Source: Pseudomonas sp. IAC-BECa141 (GTDB taxonomy: Bacteria; Pseudomonadota; Gammaproteobacteria; Pseudomonadales; Pseudomonadaceae). Taken from it: a stretch of DNA of 64,000 nt. Below the pieces are notes generated by a model. It saw only the letters and a program-made list of their open reading frames with translations, made no database searches and was not told where the DNA came from. Each line of letters starts with the position of its first letter. Position 1 is the stretch's first letter. The stretch spans positions 3,348,001 to 3,412,000 of the forward strand of contig NZ_CP065410.1 in NCBI RefSeq assembly GCF_020544405.1. Direction: 5' to 3'. Below, one piece after another: positions 16,577-25,295 of the stretch. The translations under genes were made by a program, and so were the position numbers.

Positions 16577-17970
16577 AAGCAAGCGCCTGCCTGATCATAG
16601 GCAACATCCGCGAAGGTGAGTACGAAGGCCTGATTGCCGAGGGCATTACTCCGCTGTTGATCGCCGACAGCCGTAAAACCAGCAAGATCGCTGACGCGAC
16701 AAGAATTTCGCCAGTGGCACAGTACGATTTTTCCAGAGGGCTGACGGCGGATCTGATCGGATTGACGCAACGTCTGCTCGATGAACACGGGTTCACCAGC
16801 GTGCTGAATTTCCGCGAAGGCTATGTTGCTGTCACAGCCCGCCTGTGCGCGGCGCTGCCAACACTGGCTCACTTGCATCAAAACGTGGAAAACACGCTGG
16901 ACAAGGCGTTGCAGCGCCAACACTTCCAGCAGTCGGACAACCCTGACCTGCACGTGCCGTCCCGCGAAGTACGAATCGACGACCTGCTGGCACACTCCGA
17001 TGAACTGCCCTACCCGTTTATTCTGAAACCCGCGAACCTCTACAGCAGCCTGTTCGTTCGTTGCATCCACACTCACCACGATCTGCTCGACTATGCTCGC
17101 CACGAATGGCCGGCGCTGCAGCGTTATGTGGCCGGTAAAAGCCGCGAAACCGAGCAGTTGCTGTTGGAGGAGTTCCTCCAGGGCTCCAACCACTCCATCG
17201 ACTGCGCAATCGCTGCGGATGGTTCGATCCACAGTTTTCCGATTGTCGACGTGATTGCCGGTGTCGATATCGGGCGTGGTGACTTCCACCATTTCGCCCG
17301 CTACACGCCATCGCTGCTGGAACCCGATGCCGGCCTGAAAGAACGCTGCCACCGACTGGCCCATGACGCCGTCAACGCACTGGGACTCAGAGGCACGTTT
17401 GCCCATGTCGAGTTCATTCTCACCGCCAGCGGACCGAAGATTCTCGAAGTCGGCGCGCGCCCCGGCGGCAGCCGGATTCACGTGATTCGCCAAGCCTGGG
17501 GCTTGCACCTGGACGTCTGCTACCACCGGACACTGTCCGCTGAAATGCAGCCTCTTTCCGGCCGCCCCCCGTTGCGTTCGGCATTGCCACACCGTTCGCC
17601 CGCACCGACCGGTTCTATGACGGACTGCACCACGCCGAGCGCATCGAACGCCTTGCGGGATTCCAGCGCCGGTATGCCTATGTCAAGCCGGGCGATGCCA
17701 TCGGACCGGTCAGCAACGGTTTCCAGAACTACCTGTACATCGAGTTCAAGCAACCCGATACCGCCAGCCTGCGCGAATCCTTGCTGGCCGTCGCCGACAT
17801 CGATGTCTACGGCGAAGTCCCCGTCGCGACGAGCATCCGTCACATTCTGCTCATCGGCGGCCGCGATTCGGGAATGGACTGGGATACACAAAGGCAGTTT
17901 CGCTTTACCCTCGTCCAACAGCCTGGTGACCTGTCTGACTATCAGCGCAAGCACGCAACACCGGTACTGA
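16573..17970 (+). CDS. ATP-grasp ligase, N-terminal module; frame shifts at 17570
   Basis: Residues 1-332 form a complete-looking ATP-grasp module: PFILKPANLYSS near residue 150, LLLEEFLQGSNHSIDCAI near 200, and the metal-binding FAHVEFILTASGPKILEVGARPGGSR near 280. After residue 332 the frame continues for 132 codons of serine/alanine/proline-rich sequence without family features up to a stop at 17968. The proper continuation lies in another frame beginning with the Val codon at 17571 (VAFGIATPFARTD). Restoring one C in the C tract gives a single 806-residue protein with two ATP-grasp modules. ATP-grasp enzymes join a carboxylate to an amine through an acyl phosphate. The start is ATG at 16573 overlapping the previous stop. 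Confidence 0.75.
   Translation: MKASACLIIGNIREGEYEGLIAEGITPLLIADSRKTSKIADATRISPVAQYDFSRGLTADLIGLTQRLLDEHGFTSVLNFREGYVAVTARLCAALPTLAHLHQNVENTLDKALQRQHFQQSDNPDLHVPSREVRIDDLLAHSDELPYPFILKPANLYSSLFVRCIHTHHDLLDYARHEWPALQRYVAGKSRETEQLLLEEFLQGSNHSIDCAIAADGSIHSFPIVDVIAGVDIGRGDFHHFARYTPSLLEPDAGLKERCHRLAHDAVNALGLRGTFAHVEFILTASGPKILEVGARPGGSRIHVIRQAWGLHLDVCYHRTLSAEMQPLSGRPPLRSALPHRSPAPTGSMTDCTTPSASNALRDSSAGMPMSSRAMPSDRSATVSRTTCTSSSSNPIPPACANPCWPSPTSMSTAKSPSRRASVTFCSSAAAIREWTGIHKGSFALPSSNSLVTCLTISASTQHRY
17565..17570 (+). other. Frameshift site in a six-C tract
   Basis: The reading frame of the double ATP-grasp gene changes from frame 1 to frame 3 within CGCCCCCCGTT. One additional C would restore an uninterrupted 806-codon frame. 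The cause may be a sequencing error, a real mutation, or slippage-based phase variation; the sequence alone cannot tell. Confidence 0.8.
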
Positions 17971-18992
17971 CGCCGGACATCGCAGAACTGGACGCTTACA
18001 GCGAAACCATCGAGCGACTGCACCGTCAGCACCCGTTCGATGCCGTGGTGTCATTTTCGGAACTGGGCCTGTTGCCGGCATCCCGGCTGGGCGAACAACT
18101 GGGCATCGCCCACAACAGCCTGGGCAGTGTCGAAGTCAGCCGCGACAAGCTGCTGTTTCGTCAATTGTTGCAAGGCAGCCGCTACGAATTGCCGGCCGCC
18201 GCCGTCAACAGTCGCGAGGAGGTTCGTGCCTTCGTGCTCCGTCACGGCCCGGCCATTGTCAAACCCGTCAACGGCTCCGGCAGCCAAGGCGTCTACGCCA
18301 TCGACCGGCCAGAGGATGTCGCGCAACTGCCGCTTGAGGGCTGCAATCTGATCGAGGCCTTCGCCACCGGCGAGGAATACAGTGTCGAATCCTTGAGTCT
18401 GGATGGCCGGCACCAGATTCTCGGCATCACCCGCAAACACACCAGCGGTGCGCCGGGGTATGTCGAAACCGGCCACGACTTTCCCGCCGGGCTCGATGAT
18501 GACAGCCGCGTGCAAATCGAAGAAGCCGTGCTGTGGCTGCTCGAACGCATGGGCAACCGCTGGGGCCCGGCTCACACCGAGATCAAGCTCGACGGTTCAC
18601 GCCTGCACTTCATCGAGACCCAGACTCGCTTCGGCGGCGACCAGATATGGGAAATGGTCTGGAAAACCACCGGCGTGCATCTGGCGGCCAGCACCATCGC
18701 CGCAATGACGGGCTCTGCACTGCCGGAAATCGAGAAACCCTACGTGAAAATGGCGATTCGCTACATTGAAGCGGACCACACCACCGACCCGAAACCGCTG
18801 CAGGGGCGTCTGCTGCAACAGCCGTTTGCGCTGCGCGCGATCCTCAACCATGACAAGTTCGGCCGGCCCATCCGCCGCTCTGCAGACCGTCACGGCTACG
18901 TGCTGCTGGGCTGTAGCGACGCGGACGACCAGGCAGCCTTCAACGCTGCGATTTCCCACCCACGGTTCACTACCCAAGGACAGGCGCAATGA
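17571..18992 (+). CDS. ATP-grasp ligase, C-terminal module (separated by a frameshift)
   Basis: 473 codons in frame with the lost continuation of the upstream gene. The first 60 residues complete the C-terminal part of module one (YAYVKPGDAIGPVSNGFQNY). The second module begins near HILLIGGRDSGMDW and carries ATP-grasp motifs: HGPAIVKPVNGSGSQGVYAI, LIEAFATGEEYSVESLSLDG, and GPAHTEIKLDGSRLHFIETQTRFGGDQ. No proper start codon precedes the frame; the first TTG is at 17781. It may be unexpressed, or expressed only if the frame is restored. The stop overlaps the next gene by four bases. Two-module ATP-grasp proteins of this type make amides of amino acids in peptide-like metabolites. Confidence 0.72.
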   Translation, partial: VAFGIATPFARTDRFYDGLHHAERIERLAGFQRRYAYVKPGDAIGPVSNGFQNYLYIEFKQPDTASLRESLLAVADIDVYGEVPVATSIRHILLIGGRDSGMDWDTQRQFRFTLVQQPGDLSDYQRKHATPVLTPDIAELDAYSETIERLHRQHPFDAVVSFSELGLLPASRLGEQLGIAHNSLGSVEVSRDKLLFRQLLQGSRYELPAAAVNSREEVRAFVLRHGPAIVKPVNGSGSQGVYAIDRPEDVAQLPLEGCNLIEAFATGEEYSVESLSLDGRHQILGITRKHTSGAPGYVETGHDFPAGLDDDSRVQIEEAVLWLLERMGNRWGPAHTEIKLDGSRLHFIETQTRFGGDQIWEMVWKTTGVHLAASTIAAMTGSALPEIEKPYVKMAIRYIEADHTTDPKPLQGRLLQQPFALRAILNHDKFGRPIRRSADRHGYVLLGCSDADDQAAFNAAISHPRFTTQGQAQ

Positions 18993-19906
18993 CCACGAAT
19001 GAAACGCTGTACCGTATCGATGGCCCGATCAGCCAGGATTTTCCGCTGATCTCCTTCTCCACCAATGTCTACGACAACCCGGCGGATATCTTCGGCTCAA
19101 TCACCGATCTGGCCCGACATTTCAAGGCCGTGGAGTTCGAAATCGGCGAAGACGCCGAACAGGTCTTCTGGTCACTCAGCGCCGAGGAACGTGTCAATCT
19201 GGCCCGGCAGATCCGCCGTTTCACTGAGCACAATGGCATCACCCTGACCGTGCATGCCGGCTGGTGGGGACGCCAGTACAACCTGTGCTCCCCGGATCTG
19301 GCCGAACGCGCCCAGGCGGTCGACTGCCTGAGCGCCGCCGTGGATTTTTCCCGTGAGGCGGGTGCCACCAGTGTCACCTTCCACCCCGGCTATAAGGATC
19401 AGCTGGAAAATGCCGAGTTGCTGGACAACCTGATCAACGCGATCAATCAGGTCAGAACACGCTGCAACACCGATGGCATTGCCCTGTGCCTGGAAAACAT
19501 GGGCGGACAGCGACCGAAATTTCCGGTATTCACGGTCGAGGAACACCTGCGCTTCCACCAGGAAACCGGATGCTTCGTGACCATCGACGTGACGCACCTG
19601 TGTTCGCTGCTGCCGTATGGCGAAAGCCTGTTCGAAGCCATCGCCGGTCTGGCGCCGATCACTCGGCACCTGCACATTGCCGATCTCAACGATACGCACC
19701 ACCAGCATCTGCCGATCGGCGAAGGCAACCTGCGCCTGAGCGACGTGCTCAATCGTTTCGCGGTCAACGGCTATCGCGGGGTCGCGGTGGTGGAAGAGTT
19801 CATTCCGCGCTTCTCCACCGAGTACTACCTGGAGAAGGCCCTGGCCTACAAGAAAGGGGTCGAGGAACTGCTCGCCGGCACGCGGCAAAGCACCCATGCC
19901 GGTTGA
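18989..19906 (+). CDS. TIM-barrel sugar phosphate isomerase/epimerase family protein
   Basis: A 305-residue protein of the xylose isomerase-like TIM-barrel group (AP endonuclease 2 family). The conserved metal-binding strands are visible: TLTVHAGWWG near residue 85, SVTFHPGY near 125, IALCLENMGG near 155, CFVTIDVTHL near 190, HLHIADLND near 225, and GVAVVEEFIP near 255. The set of His, Glu and Asp ligands suggests one or two divalent metals. Members isomerise or epimerise sugars or act as aldolases and dehydratases. In this operon its job is unknown. It is ATGA-coupled to the ATP-grasp gene and overlaps azlC by 11 bases. Confidence 0.8.
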   Translation: MTTNETLYRIDGPISQDFPLISFSTNVYDNPADIFGSITDLARHFKAVEFEIGEDAEQVFWSLSAEERVNLARQIRRFTEHNGITLTVHAGWWGRQYNLCSPDLAERAQAVDCLSAAVDFSREAGATSVTFHPGYKDQLENAELLDNLINAINQVRTRCNTDGIALCLENMGGQRPKFPVFTVEEHLRFHQETGCFVTIDVTHLCSLLPYGESLFEAIAGLAPITRHLHIADLNDTHHQHLPIGEGNLRLSDVLNRFAVNGYRGVAVVEEFIPRFSTEYYLEKALAYKKGVEELLAGTRQSTHAG

Positions 19907-20594
19907 TTCCGCGCTGGCAAAAACGGCGTCGCACAACGAGATTGCGACCGGCATTCGCGATGCGCTGCCGTTCGTGTTCTCGCTGTTGCTGACTTTCACC
20001 CTGATCGGCATGCTCGGGCGCCGCCATGGCCTGGACATGCCGGCCATGGTGGTGTTCAGCGGCACGGTGATGGCCTCGCCATTGCAACTGACGCTGCTGG
20101 AAACGCCCGCGCATCTGCTGAACGCCTTTGGTGTGCTGGTCTCTGCGCTGAGCATCAACCTGCGCTTTCTGGTTTTCACGCTGAGCCTGAAATCCAGCCT
20201 TGAAGGGCCGATCAAGGCGTTCGTTCCGGCGCTGGCGGTGATGGCCAATGCTGCATTCACGCTTATGTCGATCCGCAAGGAACAGCAGCCGATCAGTCGA
20301 GCGTACGCCAACACCGTGTGCTTTTTGCTGTATGCCGCCGCCCTGCTCGGCACCATCGCCGGCTATTGCTTTGCGAGCCTGGCCGACAACGCCGTGATGG
20401 ATCACGTCAGCGTGGTGATCGCCGTCTTCATCAGCGCCTCGCTTGGCAAGATGGCCCGCGAGCGTCACAGCTTCCACGCGCAATGGATCGCCGGCCTGGC
20501 CACCGCCGCCAGCTTGCTTTGGCTGGGCGAAGTGAGCCTGCTGCTGGTCCTGGCAGTCACAGTCCTGACGAGTTATGTCTATGACCGAACCTAG
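19896..20594 (+). CDS. azlC: AzlC family amino-acid exporter, large subunit
   Basis: A 232-residue inner membrane protein of the AzlC/YgaZ family with about six to seven hydrophobic segments (ALPFVFSLLLTFTLIGML; VCFLLYAAALLGTIAGY) and the family-typical SINLRFLVFTLSL region near residue 90. With the small AzlD subunit it exports branched-chain or related amino acids. It overlaps both the TIM-barrel gene and azlD. Its place at the end of the operon suggests that it exports the product of the enzymes upstream, or confers self-protection. Confidence 0.87.
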   Translation: MPVDSALAKTASHNEIATGIRDALPFVFSLLLTFTLIGMLGRRHGLDMPAMVVFSGTVMASPLQLTLLETPAHLLNAFGVLVSALSINLRFLVFTLSLKSSLEGPIKAFVPALAVMANAAFTLMSIRKEQQPISRAYANTVCFLLYAAALLGTIAGYCFASLADNAVMDHVSVVIAVFISASLGKMARERHSFHAQWIAGLATAASLLWLGEVSLLLVLAVTVLTSYVYDRT

Positions 20595-20907
20595 TACTTT
20601 CTGGTTGTATGTGCTGATCTGCGCACTGGTGTCCGCGATTTGCCGGCTGCTGCCGCTGGCGGTCTATGTCGAGCGGCTGTCCGGCGGTGCCCGCAGCTTC
20701 ATCGGTCGCCTTGGCAAGTACACGTCGGTGGCGATGCTGGTCAGCCTGCTGGCGGGGTCACTCCTTCCGCTGACCAAGCAGCACGCCGCTGCAATGCAGT
20801 GGATTGTGCCGGTAACGCTGGCCTGGCTGCTGAGCCTGACGCCAATCAAGTCCTATTACGCGTTTCTGATCGCCTTGGCGGTGTACGTGGCACTCGCGAC
20901 GCTTTAG
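20575..20907 (+). CDS. azlD: AzlD family amino-acid exporter, small subunit
   Basis: A 110-residue protein with four hydrophobic helices, partner of AzlC. It shows the AzlD-type N-terminus (LICALVSAICRLLPLAVY) and a C-terminal SYYAFLIALAVYVALATL. The ATG at 20575 overlaps the azlC stop by 20 bases; a second ATG lies two codons on. It is the last gene of the operon. No hairpin terminator was seen before the cobalamin riboswitch that begins about 50 bases downstream, so some read-through is possible. Confidence 0.87.
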   Translation: MSMTEPSTFWLYVLICALVSAICRLLPLAVYVERLSGGARSFIGRLGKYTSVAMLVSLLAGSLLPLTKQHAAAMQWIVPVTLAWLLSLTPIKSYYAFLIALAVYVALATL

Positions 20908-20954
20908 CGCCGTCGATTGACGCGAATCCCCCGCCCATGGTCTCCTACACAACT

Positions 20955-21160
20955 TGTTACGGGTGCCCTTCACAGGGTGAAACGGGAAACCGGTGAATCA
21001 TGTGCTTTACTCTAAAGCCATGTCAGTCCGGTGCTGCCCCCGCAACGGTAAGCGAGCGAAGCGTCAGATCCACTGTGCCGATGGCATGGGAAGGTGACGC
21101 TTGCAGGTCGGCCTGACGCCAGCCCCTCGTGAGCCCGGAGACCGGCCCGCAACACACAGT
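20955..21160 (+). promoter_or_regulatory. Cobalamin riboswitch upstream of cbtB
   Basis: The leader contains all conserved adenosylcobalamin aptamer elements on the plus strand: GGGTGCCC, AGGGTGAAACGGGAAACCGG, GGTGCTGCCCCCGCAACGG (21032-21050), CCACTG, CATGGGAAGGTGACG, and the closing AGCCCGGAGACCGGCCCGC near 21132-21150. The cbtB ATG follows about 135 bases later. Cobalamin should repress the cobalt transporter and cobE/cobM genes. Confidence 0.94.
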
Positions 21161-21286
21161 GCGCATCCTGCGTTACTGAACATAACAAACCCGCGGTGGG
21201 CGGGCGCTGTTCGAACCTCTGCGTGCCTGACTCGCAGGGATTTTCATGCGCTCTGTTCACCCGCTGACACTCCAGAGGGAAGCGCC

Positions 21287-21484
21287 ATGTCGATCATCAG
21301 CAGCACCGGCAGCAATTCGGACAAGATCTCCAGCACCACTACCCTGAGCCAACGCCTGACCGCCGCCGTCTGCGCGTCGATCCTGGGTGCGTGCCTCGTG
21401 TATTTCGCCGGTTTCTCGCACATCGAAGCGGTACACAACGCCGCCCACGATACCCGTCACAGCGCCGCGTTCCCGTGCCACTGA
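21287..21484 (+). CDS. cbtB: CbtB, small subunit of the cobalt transporter
   Basis: A 65-residue protein with one transmembrane helix (residues about 27-45, AVCASILGACLVYFAGFSH) and a C-terminal histidine-rich metal-binding tail (HNAAHDTRHSAAFPCH). This is the standard architecture of CbtB, which works with CbtA in cobalt uptake in bacteria using the aerobic B12 pathway. The ATG at 21287 has GAGGGA seven bases upstream; the frame is open further upstream only as part of the riboswitch leader. It is directly downstream of the cobalamin riboswitch and 11 bases before cbtA. Confidence 0.9.
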   Translation: MSIISSTGSNSDKISSTTTLSQRLTAAVCASILGACLVYFAGFSHIEAVHNAAHDTRHSAAFPCH

Positions 21485-21495
21485 GACCTGACGAC

Positions 21496-22197
21496 ATGAT
21501 CAAGCGTATTGCGCAGACCGCAGGTTTCACCGGCCTTCTGGCCGCCCTGCTCCTGACGTTGCTGCAAAGCTTCTGGGTTTCGCCACTGATTCTGCAGGCC
21601 GAAACCTTCGAGAAAGCCGAACCGGTGGTCGAGGTTCACGAACACGCCGCCGGCACCGCCGCCCACACTCACGATGCCGAAGCCTGGGAGCCGGAGGACG
21701 GCTGGCAGCGTGTGCTGTCCACAACCGGCGGCAATCTGGTGGTTGCCGTGGGCTTTGCCCTGATGCTGGCGGGTTTGTACACCCTGCGGGCGCCGACCAA
21801 AACTTCCCAAGGCCTGCTCTGGGGCCTGGCCGGTTACGCGACCTTCGTGCTCGCCCCGACCATGGGTCTGCCGCCCGAGCTGCCCGGCACCGCCGCTGCC
21901 GACCTGGCCTCGCGTCAGATGTGGTGGATCGGCACTGCCGCCTCCACCGCTGTCGGTCTGGCCTTGATCGCGTTCAGCCGCAGCTGGCTGATGAAGATCC
22001 TCGGCGTAGCGATCCTTGCCGTGCCGCATGTGATCGGCGCGCCACAACCGCAAGTGCATTCGATGCTCGCACCGGAAGCTCTGGAAGCGCAGTTCAAAAT
22101 CGCTTCGCAGTTGACCAACGTCGCGTTCTGGCTGGCCCTGGGCCTGATCAGCGCCTGGTTGTTCCGCCGCAAAAGCGAAGGCCAGTACCACGCATGA
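21496..22197 (+). CDS. cbtA: CbtA, cobalt transporter subunit
   Basis: A 233-residue inner membrane protein with about five to six hydrophobic segments, beginning MIKRIAQTAGFTGLLAALLL. An acidic/histidine-containing periplasmic loop (VEVHEHAAGTAAHTHDAEAW, about residues 42-61) is suited to capture metal. The later helices carry the family motif LAPTMGLPPELPG near residue 125. It is predicted to import cobalt for the CobN chelatase. The 3' end overlaps cobE by four bases, which supports one B12-regulated operon. Confidence 0.9.
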   Translation: MIKRIAQTAGFTGLLAALLLTLLQSFWVSPLILQAETFEKAEPVVEVHEHAAGTAAHTHDAEAWEPEDGWQRVLSTTGGNLVVAVGFALMLAGLYTLRAPTKTSQGLLWGLAGYATFVLAPTMGLPPELPGTAAADLASRQMWWIGTAASTAVGLALIAFSRSWLMKILGVAILAVPHVIGAPQPQVHSMLAPEALEAQFKIASQLTNVAFWLALGLISAWLFRRKSEGQYHA

Positions 22198-22607
22198 CCG
22201 ATGACAGCGCAGCGCCGACCTTCGTGGTCGGCCTGGGCTGCCAGCGCGGCTGCCCGGCCAGCACGCTGCGCGCATTGCTTGATCAGGCGCTACAGGCGCA
22301 TCGAATTGATCTTGAGAAGGTCAAGGCGCTGGCCAGCATCGACCTCAAGCGCGATGAACCCGGCCTGCAGGAACTCGCCGCACAACTGGCGCTGCCGTTG
22401 CTGTATTTCAGCAGCGAAGAGCTGGCCTGTTATCAGCAACGCTTGAGTCATCATTCACAAATCGCCTTCGAACGCACCGGTTGCTACGGCGTGGCGGAAA
22501 GTGCCGCCCTGGCACTCGCCGAACAGTTGATCAGTGGCCCGGCAAAACTGCTGATTTCCCGGCAAAAGTACGCGCAGGCAACTCTGGCATTGGCCGGCGC
22601 TGCGTAA
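22194..22607 (+). CDS. cobE: CobE, cobalamin biosynthesis protein
   Basis: A 137-residue protein matching the CobE/GbiG C-terminal domain (similar to the C-terminal half of CbiG). It has the N-terminal GLGCQRGCPASTLRALLDQAL motif, ASIDLKRDEPGLQELA near residue 45, and the conserved GCYGVAESAAL near residue 100. CobE is required in the aerobic corrin pathway; its precise biochemical role is not settled. The ATGA overlap with cbtA indicates translational coupling. The next gene, cobM, starts 90 bases later. Confidence 0.88.
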   Translation: MTDDSAAPTFVVGLGCQRGCPASTLRALLDQALQAHRIDLEKVKALASIDLKRDEPGLQELAAQLALPLLYFSSEELACYQQRLSHHSQIAFERTGCYGVAESAALALAEQLISGPAKLLISRQKYAQATLALAGAA

Positions 22608-22697
22608 ATTCCCGATAATTCCTGCTTTCGATCATGAGCATTCTTCATCTGAAGGGCTTGTGAAGCACTGCACTGCCCTTTTCTACAGGATCCAGCG

Positions 22698-23444
22698 ATG
22701 ACCGTTTACTTCATCGGCGCCGGCCCCGGCGACCCGGAATTGATCACCGTCAAAGGCCAGCGGCTGATCCGCAGTTGCCCGGTGATCATCTACGCAGGTT
22801 CGCTGGTGCCGACGGCGGTGCTGGAGGGTCATTGCGCTGAAACCGTGGTCAACAGCGCCGAGCTGCACCTGGAACAGATCATCGACCTGATCAAGACCGC
22901 CCACGCCAGGGGCCAGGACGTCGCACGAGTACATTCGGGCGATCCGAGTCTGTATGGCGCCATTGGCGAGCAGATCCGTTATTTGCGCGAGCTGGATATT
23001 CCGTTCGAGATCATTCCCGGCGTGACCGCCACGGCTGCGTGCGCCGCGCTGCTGGGCGCTGAACTGACCCTGCCGGACATCTCACAAAGCGTGATTCTGA
23101 CCCGTTACGCGGACAAGACAGCGATGCCCGCCGGTGAAGAACTCGGCAATCTGGCGCAGCACGGGGCGACCATGGCGATTCATCTGGGGGTCAATCATCT
23201 GGAGAAGATTCTGGCTGAGTTGCTCCCGCATTACGGCGCGGACTGCCCGATCGCGGTGATTCACCGGGCGACGTGGCCGGATCAGGATTGGGTGGTGGGG
23301 ACGCTGGAGGACATTGTCGCGAAGGTGGCGGCGAAGGGGTTTCGGCGTACGGCGTTGATTCTGGTTGGGCGGGTTTTGGGTAGCGATCACTTTGGTGAGT
23401 CATCGCTGTATCGCGCGGGGCATGCGCACCTTTATCGACCATGA
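22698..23444 (+). CDS. cobM: Precorrin-4 C11-methyltransferase CobM
   Basis: A 248-residue SAM-dependent methyltransferase of the tetrapyrrole methylase family. Motifs are the N-terminal VYFIGAGPGDPELITVKG, the SAM-binding ARVHSGDPSLYGAIGEQ near residue 75, and FEIIPGVTATAACAALLGAEL near residue 100, followed by SVILTRYADKT. It methylates C-11 of precorrin-4 to give precorrin-5 in the aerobic cobalamin pathway. It is the last gene of the riboswitch-controlled cbtB-cbtA-cobE-cobM group, followed by a bidirectional terminator. Confidence 0.94.
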   Translation: MTVYFIGAGPGDPELITVKGQRLIRSCPVIIYAGSLVPTAVLEGHCAETVVNSAELHLEQIIDLIKTAHARGQDVARVHSGDPSLYGAIGEQIRYLRELDIPFEIIPGVTATAACAALLGAELTLPDISQSVILTRYADKTAMPAGEELGNLAQHGATMAIHLGVNHLEKILAELLPHYGADCPIAVIHRATWPDQDWVVGTLEDIVAKVAAKGFRRTALILVGRVLGSDHFGESSLYRAGHAHLYRP

Positions 23445-23447
23445 ATG

Positions 23448-23496
23448 CGACGCGGAGCGTCCCGGGCTGCATTCCAACGCAGAGCGTGGGAACGAT
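23448..23496. repeat. Dispersed Pseudomonas intergenic repeat
   Basis: The stretch with GACGCGGAGCGTCCCGGGC and CGCAGAGCGTGGGAACGAT resembles a repeat family frequent between genes of fluorescent pseudomonads. It contains internal inverted repeats (ACGC...GCGT). The identification is from memory of the motif. Confidence 0.5.
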
Positions 23497-23512
23497 CAAA
23501 TTTCACGCAAAA

Positions 23513-23540
23513 AAAACGGCGCTCACGGGGCGCCGTTTTT
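23513..23540. terminator. Bidirectional terminator between cobM and nfuA
   Basis: A ten-base stem (AAAACGGCGC, 23513-23522, with its complement 23530-23539) around a seven-base loop. It has an A run on the left and a T run on the right, so it can act for both converging genes. Confidence 0.85.
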
Positions 23541-23558
23541 CATGCCGCAGCGAACGCC

Positions 23559-25236
<1,678 letters not shown>

Positions 25237-25295
25237 CGATGGCGCTCCCGATTCCGTACATCACAGGATTGGGACAACCGCCATCGTTCAAACGA

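Noticed and set aside
17571..17970. Tail of the first ATP-grasp frame after the C tract as a real extra domain
   Set aside because: The tail is serine/alanine/proline-rich without family features, while the alternative frame continues the ATP-grasp protein exactly.
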